A stretch of 64,000 bases of DNA, from positions 3,348,001 through 3,412,000 of the forward strand of contig JABRWF010000006.1 in assembly GCA_018343915.1 (NCBI GenBank), written 5' to 3'. The DNA is from Agroathelia rolfsii (taxonomy: Eukaryota; Basidiomycota; Agaricomycetes; Amylocorticiales; Amylocorticiaceae). The notes under the pieces are model-generated. The model did not search any database, was not told where the DNA came from, and was given only the letters and a program-made list of their open reading frames with translations. The position numbers and the translations under genes are program-made. Below are positions 1 through 12,160 of this stretch, one piece after another; the stretch's first letter is position 1; each line of letters opens with the position of its first letter.

Positions 1-768
1 AACAGAAGTCGAAAGCAAAAGACAAAAGCAATGAATTGACCATGGTTCTACGTAGAAAAAAATGGCCTTCGATATGCTTTCCTTGCTTCTTCCGTAGCCC
101 AATGGGGCTACTACTAGTAAGTAATGAAGAGAGAAGGTGGATTGAGCCGAGAATCTTGATCATGCCAGTGAGTGTCGTTTCCTCGTATGCCCGATTCCCG
201 AAGACGAGGAAATACTCATACAAGTTTTTTGAGCTTTTGAAGTCCAACTTTAGCAATTCAAAGTCTCATAAATATTAGACCTCTGTCTGAATGACAAAAC
301 ATTTCCCCAGGTATTTTTCATCGGCATAGCGCAAATACAGCGCAAGCTTATCTTGAAAAAAAAAAACGCAATGATATTTGCAGATCACGGTGACGTGTAT
401 ATACTAATAGCATAAAGTACAGTTTTGTCCGAAAAAGAAAAGCCCGATAAAAACAGTAAATGATGGAAAAGACAGTAAAGGAGCGCCGGGGGGAGGGGAA
501 AATGTACTAATTAAAATGTCAACAAAAGAGAGAGTACAAATAAACCAAAAAGACAAAGAAAAATACAACGACACGTTTTGTACACCTGAAAACCAGAACG
601 AGATATGGGGAAAAGACAAAAGACAAAAGAGAGTGGAGGGGAGAAAGTGGATAATAGTAAAAGGGAACAAGAACAGCAAAGTGCTGAAAGCCCAAGAATG
701 AGTTTAAGAAAAAACATACAATCGCACATCTAGACATCAATCATGAGAGCAAGTTGAGCCCTCTCTCT
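1..768. other. Intergenic flank, no gene seen
   Basis: This is the downstream flank of the large minus-strand gene that ends at 769. It is purine-rich on the plus strand (long runs of A, G, AAAG and GAAA), and the open frames it contains overlap one another on both strands without splice signals or recognisable protein motifs. It probably holds the 3' untranslated region and terminator of the neighbouring gene, but no site can be assigned. Confidence 0.5.
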
Positions 769-3700
769 CTATCTGTACGCCGCAGGCAACCTCGGCACGG
801 GCGGAATCGCACCCTGCTCCTCCTCAAACATCGCCCGCACCCGCTTCACAAAATTCTCGCGCACATTCCCGCTCGTCTCGCTATCGAGGAAGCTGCTCCG
901 GCTGTAGATACTCTCCGTGAACATCGTCGTACGTCCGCGCGAGGCCCGATCGTCACGGGCGTCGCCGCCGTCCCCTTCTTCACCATCACCTCCCTTTTTC
1001 GCGAGTGCGTTGAACCGCGGACGGAGACGCGGAGGCGGCAGAATCTCATCCTCGACACTCACATCCGCATCCTGTTCGTCCTCTGCATCATGGTGGTCCC
1101 CAGATACGCTGCTGATATCCGCAGACTCTGCCGATCTGGGCGCATCCGGTGTCGCACGATGATAGCTTGGCAGTTGTTGTTGTTGTTGTCGCTGATGCTG
1201 ATGCTGAGGACCGTTGAAGTAGTAGTCCTCGACGTATCGTGGGCCATGCGTATGGTCCTGCTCCGAGAGCGACGCAACCTCGTCACCATCGGCATTCTCG
1301 TCCGATGCAGAGGATTCGTACCGACTCGCGAGGGCCTGACCGAGGTCGAGCACGGACCTGCTGACCGTCTCGCGATGGTGCTGCTCGGGAGCTGCGCCGT
1401 CCTCGGTGTTGTAGTGGTGGTGATGGTGACTGACCGTGGGCGGGACTTGAGAATGCACCAGCTGCTGTGGACCCTGATGCCGTTGGACATGGTACTCGTG
1501 GTGATCGCCATGCCCTTCGCTGCTGCCGCTAGCACCACCATGCTCCGCATCCGACGCTGAGTCTTGTTGGTACTGCCGCCTTGGCGAGCGCTGGGGCCGT
1601 ACAGGGCGTGAGGATGATGATGATGACGATGATGATGATGATACTGATTCTGCATGGTACGCCTGGGCCTGTTGCTGAGGTTGGGGCTGCGGTTGGACCA
1701 TTGGCTGGCGCCGATGCGCCTGGAACTGCGTCTGAAACGCAGGCTGGAGTTTGCCATACTGCACAGGAGCATTGGGCACAGACCCAGATGTGGACGCGGA
1801 CCGGGGCTGTGGGTATGGGTGTGACTGTGGATGCTGCCGGTCATGAACGGGTATTGGTACACCAGCGCGTTGCTGCTGCTGCTGCTGCTGCTGTTGCTGT
1901 TGAGGCTGTTGGGTATGATGCTGTTGTTGCTGGTAACGATGTTGCTGCTGTTGCTGCTGGTGATGCTGATGCTGATGCTGAGCCAAAGGAGACTGATGAT
2001 GCTGATAATGATGCTGCAACGACTGCGAATGGGCCAAACCCTGCGCTGCTGCCGCAGCCGATGAACCCGGACCTCCCATAACAGCCACACCCCCAGCCCG
2101 ATCACTGCTCGCGCGTCTCGTCGCCATCGTCGCCTGTTGTGGGTGATGATGTTGCTGAGAAGACGAACCAAAATGATTTCCCCGATCCACCAAAGAAGAA
2201 GGTGGTGGGGGTGCATGAGAAACACCGCTCCCAGCGCGGGCCTCGCTTCCCCGACCCTTCCTCCGCCCAGATCCGTGTCCAGACCCAGACCCGGGCGTGG
2301 GCGACACCGCGCGCATCTCCTCCGGCGTCGGCTCCGGCAGGGTCACGTACATATTCGTGGGTGGCACCACAGGGGTCTTTTGTGTTGACTGAGGCTGCTG
2401 CTGTTGCTGTGGGAGATGCGATGACGACCGCACGGACCGGACCGGAGATCCCGGCACGGCCGCTTGTGCCTGACCCGGGGGCGGCGGAGGCGGCAAGGGA
2501 CCCGTCGGTGGCGGGCTTGAAGGAGGGGGCATTTCGTGGTGAAACGATGGACGTGGGGAGGGGAGAGGCGAGGAGGGACGGCTTGCGCGTGCTGATGGTG
2601 ATGGTGTCGGTCCGGGTGTGGATGCCGGTGGGGAGCGGGCGAGGGCGCAGCGGGAGGAGGGTGGCGGTGAAGTAGTGCGCTCGGATGATGAAGAAGTTGT
2701 GGTAGCAATGACGATGGAGGGGACATGTGAAGAAGGCATGGCTTCGTTCCTGGTGGTGCTGCCGTTCCTGCTCGGGGACCGTGCGGCGCCAGCGAGGGCA
2801 GCAGCAGCCTGATCTCGGTGCTGCCCGGGCACGTGAGCCGGGGGCGGGGTCACCTTGACGTGCGGCGAGGGTTCGTCCATCGAGGTGGCCTTGGCATCGC
2901 CGTTGGGGATACGAAGACGCGAGGAAAGTGCAGACGTGCTGGGCAACGAGATCCTGCGCGAGTTCCCTTCGGTTGGCGCATCATTAGGTATAGGACCAGC
3001 GGCAGGTCCACCACCGCCCAACGCACGCCGGAAAAATGCTGTTGGAGACTTAGACGAACGCCCTAGCGAAGAGGCCGGGGATGAAGGCCGCAACAAGGCT
3101 CCCGGTGCAATCGGCGGCGGGAGATCATCAACATCATCCAGCCCATCCTCGCCGTTTTGGGTCACGAAAAACAGGGGCGAATTCCTCGCCGCGGTGGAGT
3201 TGGCCGCGCCGAAGTAATCGCGGGCCGCTAAATCCTCGTCATTGCCAGCATTAGTGCCGACGGACGTGCGTCTGCCTTGACGACGACCACGACCACCTCC
3301 GGAGGAAATGGACGACGTGGAGACGGCGAAGCTCAGGCGATCGTCTACGGATGTTCCCGTGGTGGATACCGAGGGGCGGCTTCCGGTTGTGCTGCTGCCG
3401 CTGCTGCTGATCATGCTCCTGGCGTCCGTGGTGCCAGCGCTACTCGTTGGCGTACTAAGGGCAAAGGAAGATCCGCTGGACGGTGCGGTGCTGAGTGGAG
3501 ACGCTCTGACAGTGCCTAGGGACGTAATAGTCCTGTTGGAGGAGCTACTTATGGAGTCGATCGTAAAAGTCGAATCAGGTCTGCTGAATGGTGCGTCATC
3601 GCCGGGAACAGTTAGTGATAGGGCGTCTGCCGTCGCTCGCGACCACTTGTCCGCAATAGGTAGTTGAACAGGCGGTAGGAAGGGGACGGTAGTGGGCAGG

Positions 3701-4529
3701 GGAGGCGGCTCTTCACCGTCCGTGTCTCCACCGTGCCCTCCTAGGCGAAAAAATCCACTGCGTTTCGGGCGGGCTTTCTTCTTGGCGCTCGCGTCTGTGT
3801 CGTTGCCAGTCTCGTAGCCGGCGCGAGTAGAAGTGGTGCTGGCAGTGGTGCCTTGGGGCCGCTTTTTGAAGTCTTTGCGCAACTTATTGCTGCCCGTCGC
3901 CGGGGCGGAGCGATAGCCAGCATCGGTCTCGTAGTCGGTCTCTGCCATAGCCTTCTTCTTGTCCTTCTCCAACTGCTTGCGCCGCTTCTCCACCTCTTTG
4001 CGCATCCGCTTCTCTTCCTTTTGCTTCTGCTTCAGATACTCCTTCTTTGATGTGATCTCGCTGAGGTAACCGCCCTCGCTCTCATCGCCCGTCGTAGCGC
4101 CATGATTATCGTGTCTGAGAAAGCGCCCAAATCTGCCCGATTTTTTCGAGGCAGAAGGCGGGGGAGTGTCTGGGAAGCACGATCTGCCTTCCAAGGGAGG
4201 GGGAACGGGGAACACATCCGCCGGGGATGGCGAGTCCTGCGCAGTTGTGGGTGTGAACGAGAGGGGTGGAGGAGGCTATCGACGATCGTTAGCAGCTAGT
4301 AGCAATGAATTAATAATACTACATTCAAACTCACCTCGAACTCGTCCTCTTCAATGATATTCTCGCCACTGAACAGCCAGCGTTCGACATGGTTGTTTGT
4401 GCCAACGCCCAGTTCGAGCGCTACCTCCAGCACGGACTGGCGCAAGACGGCTGGGTTGGTAGAACCGTTGGCATTTGCATTATTTGTCCTAGGCGCCGAG
4501 CGCAACATGAGCCAGTAGTGTGCAAGCAA
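769..4529 (-). CDS. Large low-complexity Ser/Pro/Gln-rich protein, two exons
   Basis: I do not recognise the family. The model joins exon 1 (4529-4335) to exon 2 (4275-769) across a 59 bp intron with a GTGAGT donor and a TAG acceptor, phase 0, giving about 1233 residues. The long second-exon frame has no ATG at its start and begins in the intron side, which is why an upstream exon is needed. An alternative start is the second Met of exon 1 at 4508. Exon 1 encodes a compact, ordered-looking segment with Val/Leu/Glu-rich helices. Exon 2 opens with a Pro-rich stretch, then a Lys/Glu-rich likely coiled coil (about residues 130-185), then a very long disordered region with Ser/Thr/Pro, poly-Gln/His (about 820-880) and a poly-Ser run. 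The last 50 residues look more ordered. No signal peptide or membrane segment is seen. It could be a scaffold or polarity protein, but that is only a guess from composition. Confidence 0.8.
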
Positions 4530-5129
4530 GCAAGATGAACAAGGAAAATGTGGGGAAGCAGACTAAAAGGACAGGCAGGGATGGGGCGAAGGAGCGAGAG
4601 AGCAAGATGTCAACAGGTGGCAAGTGGATAAGCAGGAAGGGGGGTTTATTTAATAAAAGAGAGGAAATAAAGCTGGGGAATTCTCTCTTTGACGATCACT
4701 AAAACGGCCGCGGAGCTCGCCGACAGGAAATCGACCCTGAGAAGGAGGACAGAGAGACGGCAGCCGAGTCCAAGGAAACAGCAAGTTAGAGAGAGCCGTT
4801 GTCGATAACGGAGACAGTGCAACCGTCAAAAGAGTGAATGAATGGCTTCTGCTGTTGCCAGATAATACACTGTCAGTGTGAGATCCCAATGGGATATGTA
4901 AAAGCAGCAGCACTGCAATTTTTTCCTAGACTTTTAAAGGAGCAGACGCAGTGGAAGAACAAGCGAGAGAGTGGGTGAGGTCATGATCATATTATCATCA
5001 CAAGGTCACCACAACAACCAGAAGCCATTATTTTATTTTCCAGTGGCCCAGGCTCTTTACTCGCTATATTGCGTCCGCTCCCACCCATTGCCAAGCCCTG
5101 CCTTTTCTTGCGCATTATCAACACCATCG

Positions 5130-5165
<36 letters not shown>

Positions 5166-6092
5166 TGTCATCGCAGCAGCATGGCTTTGGCAACAAATCA
5201 TTCTCGGAAATCAATCTCGACTACACCGTGACCTTGCCAGGGTCCATCATCGTCGTCAAAAACCTGTTTGACGTGTGGTAACAGCCTCCCAAATCTTCAG
5301 ACTTGAATTTCAACTCGACACCCGTAGACACTGCTACGTCGACCATCGCATTGACCACACAGAAGCCAGGGTAAATCAGCTTACAACACAATCCACCGGA
5401 GCCCGGAGAAGTCCGCTCAACGCCGGGTGCGATAATGAGTTTACAAATCACTCTTTGGACGCCGTGTATGATCGAGTGGTGGCTGTTTTGCCAGCAGTAA
5501 CTTCCATACTTACATGTAATGAACACATTCCATCCATCGATCAGACGCACATACCAGCCGCTGTCTACTTGCTTGTTCCGCCTCGAGATTCCGAGTGGAC
5601 TTTATGAGCGCAAGCGTATTCTTTGTCTTCGAGCCCTGGATTATGAAAAAAGAAGACGTCATATTTAGTGCTTTCATCGTTTTCATTGAAGCGGTTCAAT
5701 TATATGCCATGGTGATGTTCTTTTCATAGCACCCAGAAACCTGTCTGAAACGCTGCGATCTCAATATCTCTGTCCTTGCCACCTGCCTGTACTTCTTTTG
5801 CCCTGGAATCTCACTTCCAACTGTGTTATGTCGTACCGTCGTTAGCAACCGGACCCTGGGATTTGCCAGTAGTTAATTGAATGCCATCTTGCTAATCCGC
5901 AATCCCGAAGACTTTTTTTTTTAGATGCTTCTTATAAAGGCTCTTGAGCTACTTCATTTCACTTTATGATTGCCCGGCAATTTCAAATAGTTGTCTAAGT
6001 CGATGTTCATCTTCAAAAGGTTTGTGATTCGACAAAAGCACTTTGCAGCCAACTGTGTTAAATGATACATAAGACTAAAAGCAATCAATTAA
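4530..6092. other. Intergenic region upstream of the large gene
   Basis: It should contain the promoter and 5' untranslated region of the minus-strand gene starting at 4529, and it contains a GA microsatellite. A minus-strand open frame at 5221-5550 has a cysteine-rich C-terminal half (Cys pairs around 5320-5400) and could be part of a small secreted protein, but no family, signal peptide or convincing splice partner was found, so it is not called as a gene. From 5600 to 6092 nothing is recognised. Confidence 0.4.
5134..5163. repeat. (AG)15 microsatellite
   Basis: Thirty bases of uninterrupted AG dinucleotides. It lies about 600 bp upstream of the start of the large minus-strand gene. GA/CT tracts are common in fungal promoters, so it may be part of that promoter, but no function can be shown. 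Confidence 0.9.
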
Positions 6093-6179
6093 TCGGATAT
6101 GGTGTAACGGCTAACATTGCCGCCTCTCATCATGAGAGTAGTTTCGCGGCAGCTCGGGGTTCGATTCCCCGTATCCGAA
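6093..6179 (+). tRNA. tRNA-Glu (CTC) with a 15-base intron
   Basis: The ends TCGGATA and TATCCGA pair perfectly as a 7 bp acceptor stem, followed by discriminator A. The D arm (GGTGTAACGGCTAACA) and the T arm with GGTTCGATTCC are typical of fungal tRNA-Glu. The anticodon stem is closed by TGCCGC and GCGGCA; the loop reads CTCTCA and is then interrupted by a short insert (6130-6144, approximately) before the final loop C. This is the canonical intron position one base 3' of the anticodon. The anticodon is CTC. A short T run follows about 5 bases downstream, as expected for RNA polymerase III termination. Confidence 0.93.
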
Positions 6180-7006
6180 AAAGTTTTACCTTGCTCTATC
6201 GTAGTACTTAGTCGCTTGTCGTCGTTGTCCTCGCCACTTTTTCTTGCTTGCTTTCCCCGAATCCTCAAAAAAAAAAAAAATTGAATAAACCAACTGCGGA
6301 ATCTAAGCGAGGTGTATCAACACTTTTTTCAAGCGTTCCGTGACTTCCGCCCAAGTGTGGCAGTTGCAAGCAAAGATTTGAATTTTAGGATCGCTCAACC
6401 GCTTAAATGTTTCTTCCCAGTAAGGAAATTCACCGGTGTATCCCTGGTACTATAGCATCACACCTTTTTATACCTCCCCCGATGACCCTCAAAGAATCCA
6501 CTGTGCCACTGCCCTGCCCCTATAACTTGGGATTTCGGAAAAGCGGACATTGCATTGGGTGAAGTACGTGCTCTTCTCTGAACATTCAACCATACACGTC
6601 TATCCTATGAAATGGACTTCCACCAAAGCAACGATCATAGAAAATCGATTGTGGGGTACCAATTTCCTACACCTGCATACATGTACTACTACGAGCCCAC
6701 GGAGAAACGCTTAATATTGGGCCATTGATGCAACATTGATGATGATGGACGGCGCGCCGTCCCAAAAAGTTCCGTTTGAACCAACGGCCCGCCCAATCAA
6801 GCACGCTGGGACCGGCGGAGTCGTGATTGCGTTGTTTTGGTGGATCTGGTCATTTCTTTGTCCTCAGCTGACCCGGTCATGCTGTCATCACCATCTGCTG
6901 GCGTTTACACTACAGTACTGATGTCGTATCACTAGCACCCTCAAGCTGCTTTTAGTACTCAGCGACACTCAACGGTGACTCTATCATATTAGTGAAGCAT
7001 CCAATT
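6180..7006. other. Intergenic region, promoter side of GH5 gene 1
   Basis: It holds the tRNA terminator T run at its left edge and, at its right end, the promoter of the GH5 gene starting at 7007. No clear TATA box is seen within 100 bp of the ATG. The open frame at 6736-6921 has no recognisable motif. Confidence 0.45.
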
Positions 7007-9238
7007 ATGTCGTTCATTCACGTATCTGGCACTAAACGTAAACCACGCGATATACCATATGGAAACAGGCGCACAGGCTAATCTGCGTTTCAACAGTCGT
7101 TGATTCTAATGGTCAAGAGGTGATCCTGCGCGGTGCAGGGCTAGGCGGATGGATGAAGTCAGTAAGCAGTTCACCTGTTTACCATCGGTCCCGCTATGCA
7201 TTGCATAGCTATATTCATACCAGTGGAGACCTGAACGCTAATGAGTTTAATGGAATGATCTTGTTGCATATGCACATATTATGCTTCTACTGAATGCAGT
7301 ATGGAGAACTTCATAAGCGGTAAGCATGAATACTCTGTTTCGAAACTTGAATCCGAGGAGATGGGTGGCTCATACCCCTTTTTCTCCTCCCTTGTTACTA
7401 TCACTATTGCACCTCTAGGCTACCCCGGATGTGAATACCAAATTCGGGAAGAATTAGCCAGAGTCATTGGGCCAGTGAAGTCCCAGTTTTTCTTCGATAA
7501 GGTTCGTATAGATAAATATCATCATCTTCCGACTCGGAATTCATGATTCATATACCATCCAACGAATGGATTTTCTCTTTCTTTCTTTCCCTCTTTTTTT
7601 TTTTTTTTTTTTTTTACACATAATAGTTCCTCGAATACTTCTTTACCGAGTCCGATGCCAAGTTCTTCAAGAGCCTGGGCTTGAATTGCATCCGGATCCC
7701 GTTTAACTATCGGCACTTTGAAGGTTCGTCCCAACCTGCCGACGAGGCATCTACGCAGAGAGGGCTGTGGTTAATGGAAAAGTATGCACTCTGATAGATG
7801 ATATGAACCCGCGCGTGTTGAAGCAGGAGGGGTTCAAGCACCTGGATCGAGTGATCGACATATGCGCACGGGAAGGAATCTGTACGTTTCTTTCATTCTC
7901 TTCTTCTTCTTCTTCATTGAGGGTGCCTACTAGACATCCAAAAGACGAAGATGCTTAATGTTTTATGCTAGATACGATCCTTGATCTCCACACCGCTCCT
8001 GGGGGACAGAACCCGGGGTGGCACAGGTGAGACCGTTCGTTGCATGCCCCCCTCCCCCAACTAGGTATACATTATTCAAACAATCATCTTCATCACCAAA
8101 AAAAAAACAGCGACTCTGGCACGCACATATCCGCCTTCTGGGTGCACAAAGACCACCAGGACCGCGTGGTATGGCTCTGGGAACAGCTCGCGGCGCACTA
8201 CAAGGCAAACCCCTGGATCGCGGGCTACAACCCCCTCAACGAGCCCGCGGACGAGAAGCACACACGGCTAGTCGAGTTTTACGACCGTGTGCATGATGCG
8301 ATCCGCGCGATCGATGTAGAACACGTCTTGTTCTTGGATGGGAACACGTTCGCATCTGATTTTTCAAAGTTTGGCGACGCGCATGCGAGGTGGAAGAATA
8401 CGGCATATTCGATTCACGATTACTCTGTGCGTGGATGGCAGTGATATAAAGACGTTTGGAGTGAAGAAAAAACCCGCTAACGTCGCTTTTTTTTGCTTTT
8501 GAAAATATAGCTCTTTGGTTTTCCAGCATCGACCGAGGTTTACGAGGGTACGGAGGAGCAGAAGAGACACCTTCGTCGGAGCTACGAGAAGAAGCGGGAG
8601 TGGATGGACCAGCGCGGCTTATGCGTCTGGAACGGCGAATGGGGGCCTGTATATGCAAGGAAGCAATACGAAGGAGAAGAGACGGAGAATATCAACAAGG
8701 TTAGATATAGGGTATTAAAAGACCAGCTCGAGGTTTATCGGCAGGTGAGTATTCATGGTATGGAGAATCCCGTAGCGTTCACCATTCCACTTGTGGATAG
8801 GATCGACTTAGCTGGTCCATATGGCTATATAAAGACATCGGCTTCCAGGGCATGGTCTACGTCTCAACGGAAACACCCTACATGACGCTCTTCAAGGACT
8901 TTCTCGCCAAGAAACACCGTCTGGCCATCGACTCTTGGGGCGCCGACGATAGGCACGTTAAGCAGTACTATGATCCGCTCATTGCGCACATCGCATCAGA
9001 GGTGCCCAAGGAGTATCAAGATTTGTACCCGTTCCCCGTGTGGAGATTCGAGGGGAGGGTCACAAAAATTACGAGGACGTTCATGTTTGCCGAGTTTTTG
9101 GTCAGAGAGTGGGCGGAGCATTTTAAGGGGAAAACTGAGGTGGAGTTGGATGAGATCGCGCAGAGTTTCAAGTTTGAAAATTGCCTGAAGCGGGATGAGC
9201 TAAACGATATTTTGGAGGACGCGAAGCTGTGGTCGTGA
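7007..9238 (+). CDS. Glycoside hydrolase family 5 (GH5) glycosidase, copy 1, 10 exons
   Basis: Predicted retaining beta-glycosidase of the cellulase/exo-glucanase clan; the substrate is not certain (fungal relatives include beta-1,3-glucan and glucoside hydrolases). Exons: 7007-7037, 7097-7157, 7300-7319, 7419-7501, 7627-7723, 7798-7881, 7972-8026, 8111-8426, 8511-8744, 8801-9238; all introns GT-AG, 472 residues. Seen in the protein: an early RGAGLGGWM motif, IRIPFNYRHFE on strand 2, [11 protein letters not shown], the acid/base Glu188 in NPLNEP and the nucleophile Glu292 in WNGEWGP. All expected catalytic parts are present. There is no N-terminal signal peptide, so it is probably intracellular. 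The start is the only in-frame ATG before the first short intron and matches the start of copy 2. Copy 2 lies at 28661-30615 with the same ten exons, which points to local duplication. Confidence 0.93.
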
Positions 9239-11400
9239 GGCAAGGAAGCTGAATTTTATGAGATAATCTCAAATATTGTATTTGAATGAACAGTGAGCGA
9301 CCGAAAGAAGATCCTTGAATCATGATCACTTGTGTGTCGAATTTTCATCTAGAAATAGTATTGATAAAAGTTGATCTACCCACCTAGAGCTAATGAAGGA
9401 TCACGGCCATCAGTACACATTAAAAATGTTTATATTGGAGGTTAATAAGCATCATGGTCTGTATATGTATGAATTCAGTACGCGAGAAACTCAAACCTGA
9501 AAATATTAATACTAATAAAAATCCTAATAAATCATTAGAGATTGTGAAGAGCCGTGAAGGGTCGTGAAATGTCATTAAAGATTCTAATGGGATATTAATC
9601 GTCATGACGAGCCGCATAAGGTTGTGACGGATTGCCAAATGCTTAATAGGTCAAGCCGGTCGAAGTAGGTCATAAAGGTCATAAACTCTCATCAAATGTC
9701 CTGATAGGCCATGAAAGGATGGGTGAAAAGGGTGGTCCATTATGAATTGCGATGGGTTGCGAAAGTCTGAGGATTGCATTTTAAAACGTCCCCCTGCGCA
9801 CCGCCGTCTTGAGTCGTTTGTTATAGATAAGAGTATTTGTGATTAACACGGGCGTATCCCTTGGGCCATTGGCAGAGCATCCTTATGATTGTCCAGTCGT
9901 AGTAAATAAGTCTATACTAATGATTAGCAAAACCAGTAGTAAACTCGACATCACAGTCATTATACGGGCCCGCACTTGCTTTTATGAAAAGGAGAATTTA
10001 TTAGTCAGTTACCTGAGCAGGTAATAATTGAACTATCTCCTTAATAGAGTCGACAATAATCTGAGGCGCTGATTTAGACAGCGGGATTTTAGAGGCGTGT
10101 GATGAGCAGAAGGAGAAAGTGGAGCCGGGGAGTGTAATTAGTGAACGACAATATTATGGGCTTGAAAGTAAACGAGGAAAAGGTAGGAAGTGCGCGATTC
10201 AGAGATACACTCAAGAGACACAAGCTGAGATACAATTTGGCCAGCTCAAGGTTACTAGGCTAGATCCCAGTCATTGGTGCAGTTGAATCCCAACGATTGT
10301 TCACGTTGGCCGCCTCATTGAATATGGGACAACTTGAACAGTCACATCTGCATGATTTCTGTTGAATAGTAATGGTAAGCGGTGTCTTTGGCGTGCGCGT
10401 TAGGGATAGCGGCTCATATCCCTCTCTCCCGGGATCGCCAGCATCCCCTGCTTTTCAAACCGACCTACCATTACCTCTGTGCTGGACCGGAAGGAGGCAA
10501 CATCTAGGCTCCTCATGCAACCCTAGATGTTGCCTTTGCTCAATTGAGTACACATCTCACACTCAGCCTTGGCCTCAGGCTGGTTTAAATTGCCGGGCCG
10601 CTAGAGAAGCGACGCAGTGAGGTATTGTATACCTCTCTCCCTACAGGTTTATATCCGGCCGGGGCTCGAAAGGCACTTCGCACTTCTTCCCCATCCAATT
10701 ACTGCCGCCACTTTACATAGAAGCCTGCCCGTCAAGCAGCGCCAAAGATATGTACTATTGTACCAACAGGACGCTGAATATTATCATAAGCACACCTCGA
10801 TATATATTTACTGTACTATGTATTTTATCTACTGAGTCAGAATGAGGCATCACTGGGTCTAGTTCTGTCCGAATTGGAGATATCTGTCTAAATCATGTGG
10901 AGTGTAAATGTGTAGCGTGGCTGAGCGTTGATCCTTTGCCACAACGGCAGCGTTAGGTATAATCAGATCAGCATATAGACGGACATCGCGGCGGTGATTG
11001 TACTCACAGTTCTCCAAAGTTTCCATAGTTACATATTTTGTATATTTCAGCCACTTTTACATAGTTTCCCTTGAAATAGAGATTTGTGTGAAACCTTGCA
11101 TATGCCTTCTACAAGCATATACTTCATAGTTTATATCCTTGAAAGTCTGCTAGTTGTCTGTAAAAGTACATAGGGTGCATATATACATGCATACTGATAT
11201 GCAGGTTTTATAGACTAGCTCGTATGATTTTCTGACAAACGAGGTAAAGATAGAAAAACTTTAGAATACTGCCTCAGCAGTCAAGAAAGTAGAGTATTTT
11301 GTCTTAGGCAGAATATTGAATAAACAATCCAAATTATGGCCATTATCTAATGATCAGCTGCAGTCAACTAACCACAGCCGCCTTTAGCTTGAGATGTTAA
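9239..11400. other. Intergenic region with a short hairpin
   Basis: No gene is recognised in these 2.2 kb. It includes the 3' flank of GH5 copy 1, a stretch near 9545-9725 in which imperfect versions of GTCATAAAG recur, and a perfect hairpin at 10496-10534 described separately. From 10850 to 11400 the sequence is AT-rich with no open frame of note. Confidence 0.5.
10496..10534. repeat. Perfect 13 bp inverted repeat (hairpin)
   Basis: GGCAACATCTAGG at 10496-10508 is the exact reverse complement of CCTAGATGTTGCC at 10522-10534, with a 13-base loop. One more A:T pair extends the stem. It is intergenic and has no U tract, so a bacterial-type terminator is not implied. It may be the footprint of a small mobile element or a structured RNA. 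Confidence 0.75.
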
Positions 11401-12160
11401 TTACGACTCGGGCTCAGGAACGACTTCCCAAAGTCCTATTCCTCCTTCTTGATCAAGTTCAAAAGGACCTTGACCTTGGAACTTTCAGCAATTGAACGTA
11501 GAAAGTACCATTCCAAATATTTATACTTACTGATGAACTGGATCAAAAACACAGTGTAAGGAGCACTAACCACACATGATACAAGAAAATCGGGAAACGC
11601 ACCTCTACACGCTCATATGGATTTGAAGGCTTAAAGATACAAAGACGGCTGTACCCATTTTTAAGAGGGGTTACCAAATAATGGGATTGACCCTCTGGAG
11701 GCTCATAGATCTCGCAGGCCCCATTGATATCGCGAACCGGTGGGTCTAGGGAGAAATCAGTTTAGTCGAGCATTTTACAATGATATAGATAAGAAAAAGC
11801 CATACATATGTCATCATTAGTCCGGAATCGTATTTTCCTGTTAGGAATCTGAATTGTTTTCAATCCACTGTTTTTTTGGTGGAAATCAGCCTTGAAGGGG
11901 TATGGTTGCAATGGGGGCAGCTTGGGTGTATCGGCTTCTCCATCGGGATTGGGCCTGGAGGAGAGCTCGGCGGTTAAAAGAACCCTTAATTTATCAAAGT
12001 AAATTCTTTTAAGAGCTTCATCAAAATCTGGTGATTCGACAGCCACGGTGGTATCAAGAGCAGCGGCATAGATTTCAGGAAACTTATCCGTAAGCTTATC
12101 AGTGAAGGTTTGTTCAAACTTTAAGGAGAACTGCTCGTAGGACTCGGACGCCTGTGACAT
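11401..12160 (-). CDS. Hypothetical protein of about 192 residues, three exons
   Basis: I do not recognise this protein. Exons 12160-11806, 11745-11603 and 11481-11401 join in frame across a 60 bp and a 121 bp intron (GTATGG and GTGCGT donors). The N-terminal half is acidic and helical with many Phe/Glu/Lys residues; the middle is Pro-rich (about residues 80-100), followed by a mixed region with PPV, a YEPPEGQSH stretch and a basic segment. The C terminus is short and acidic (ends VVPEPES). No signal peptide or membrane segment is visible. The second intron has competing splice choices; the one given keeps an open frame to a TAA stop. It stands alone, far from other genes. A small soluble protein of unknown role, possibly lineage-specific. 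Confidence 0.6.

Noticed and set aside
754..3667. Several long plus-strand frames opposite the large minus-strand gene
   Set aside because: They are shadows of a codon-biased, repeat-rich coding strand. They lack splice signals and motifs and are rich in Met/Val/Leu from reverse-complemented poly-Gln/His/Ser codons.
5221..5550. Minus-strand 109-codon frame with clustered cysteines
   Set aside because: No signal peptide, no family and no convincing intron to join it to a longer protein; kept only as a remark.
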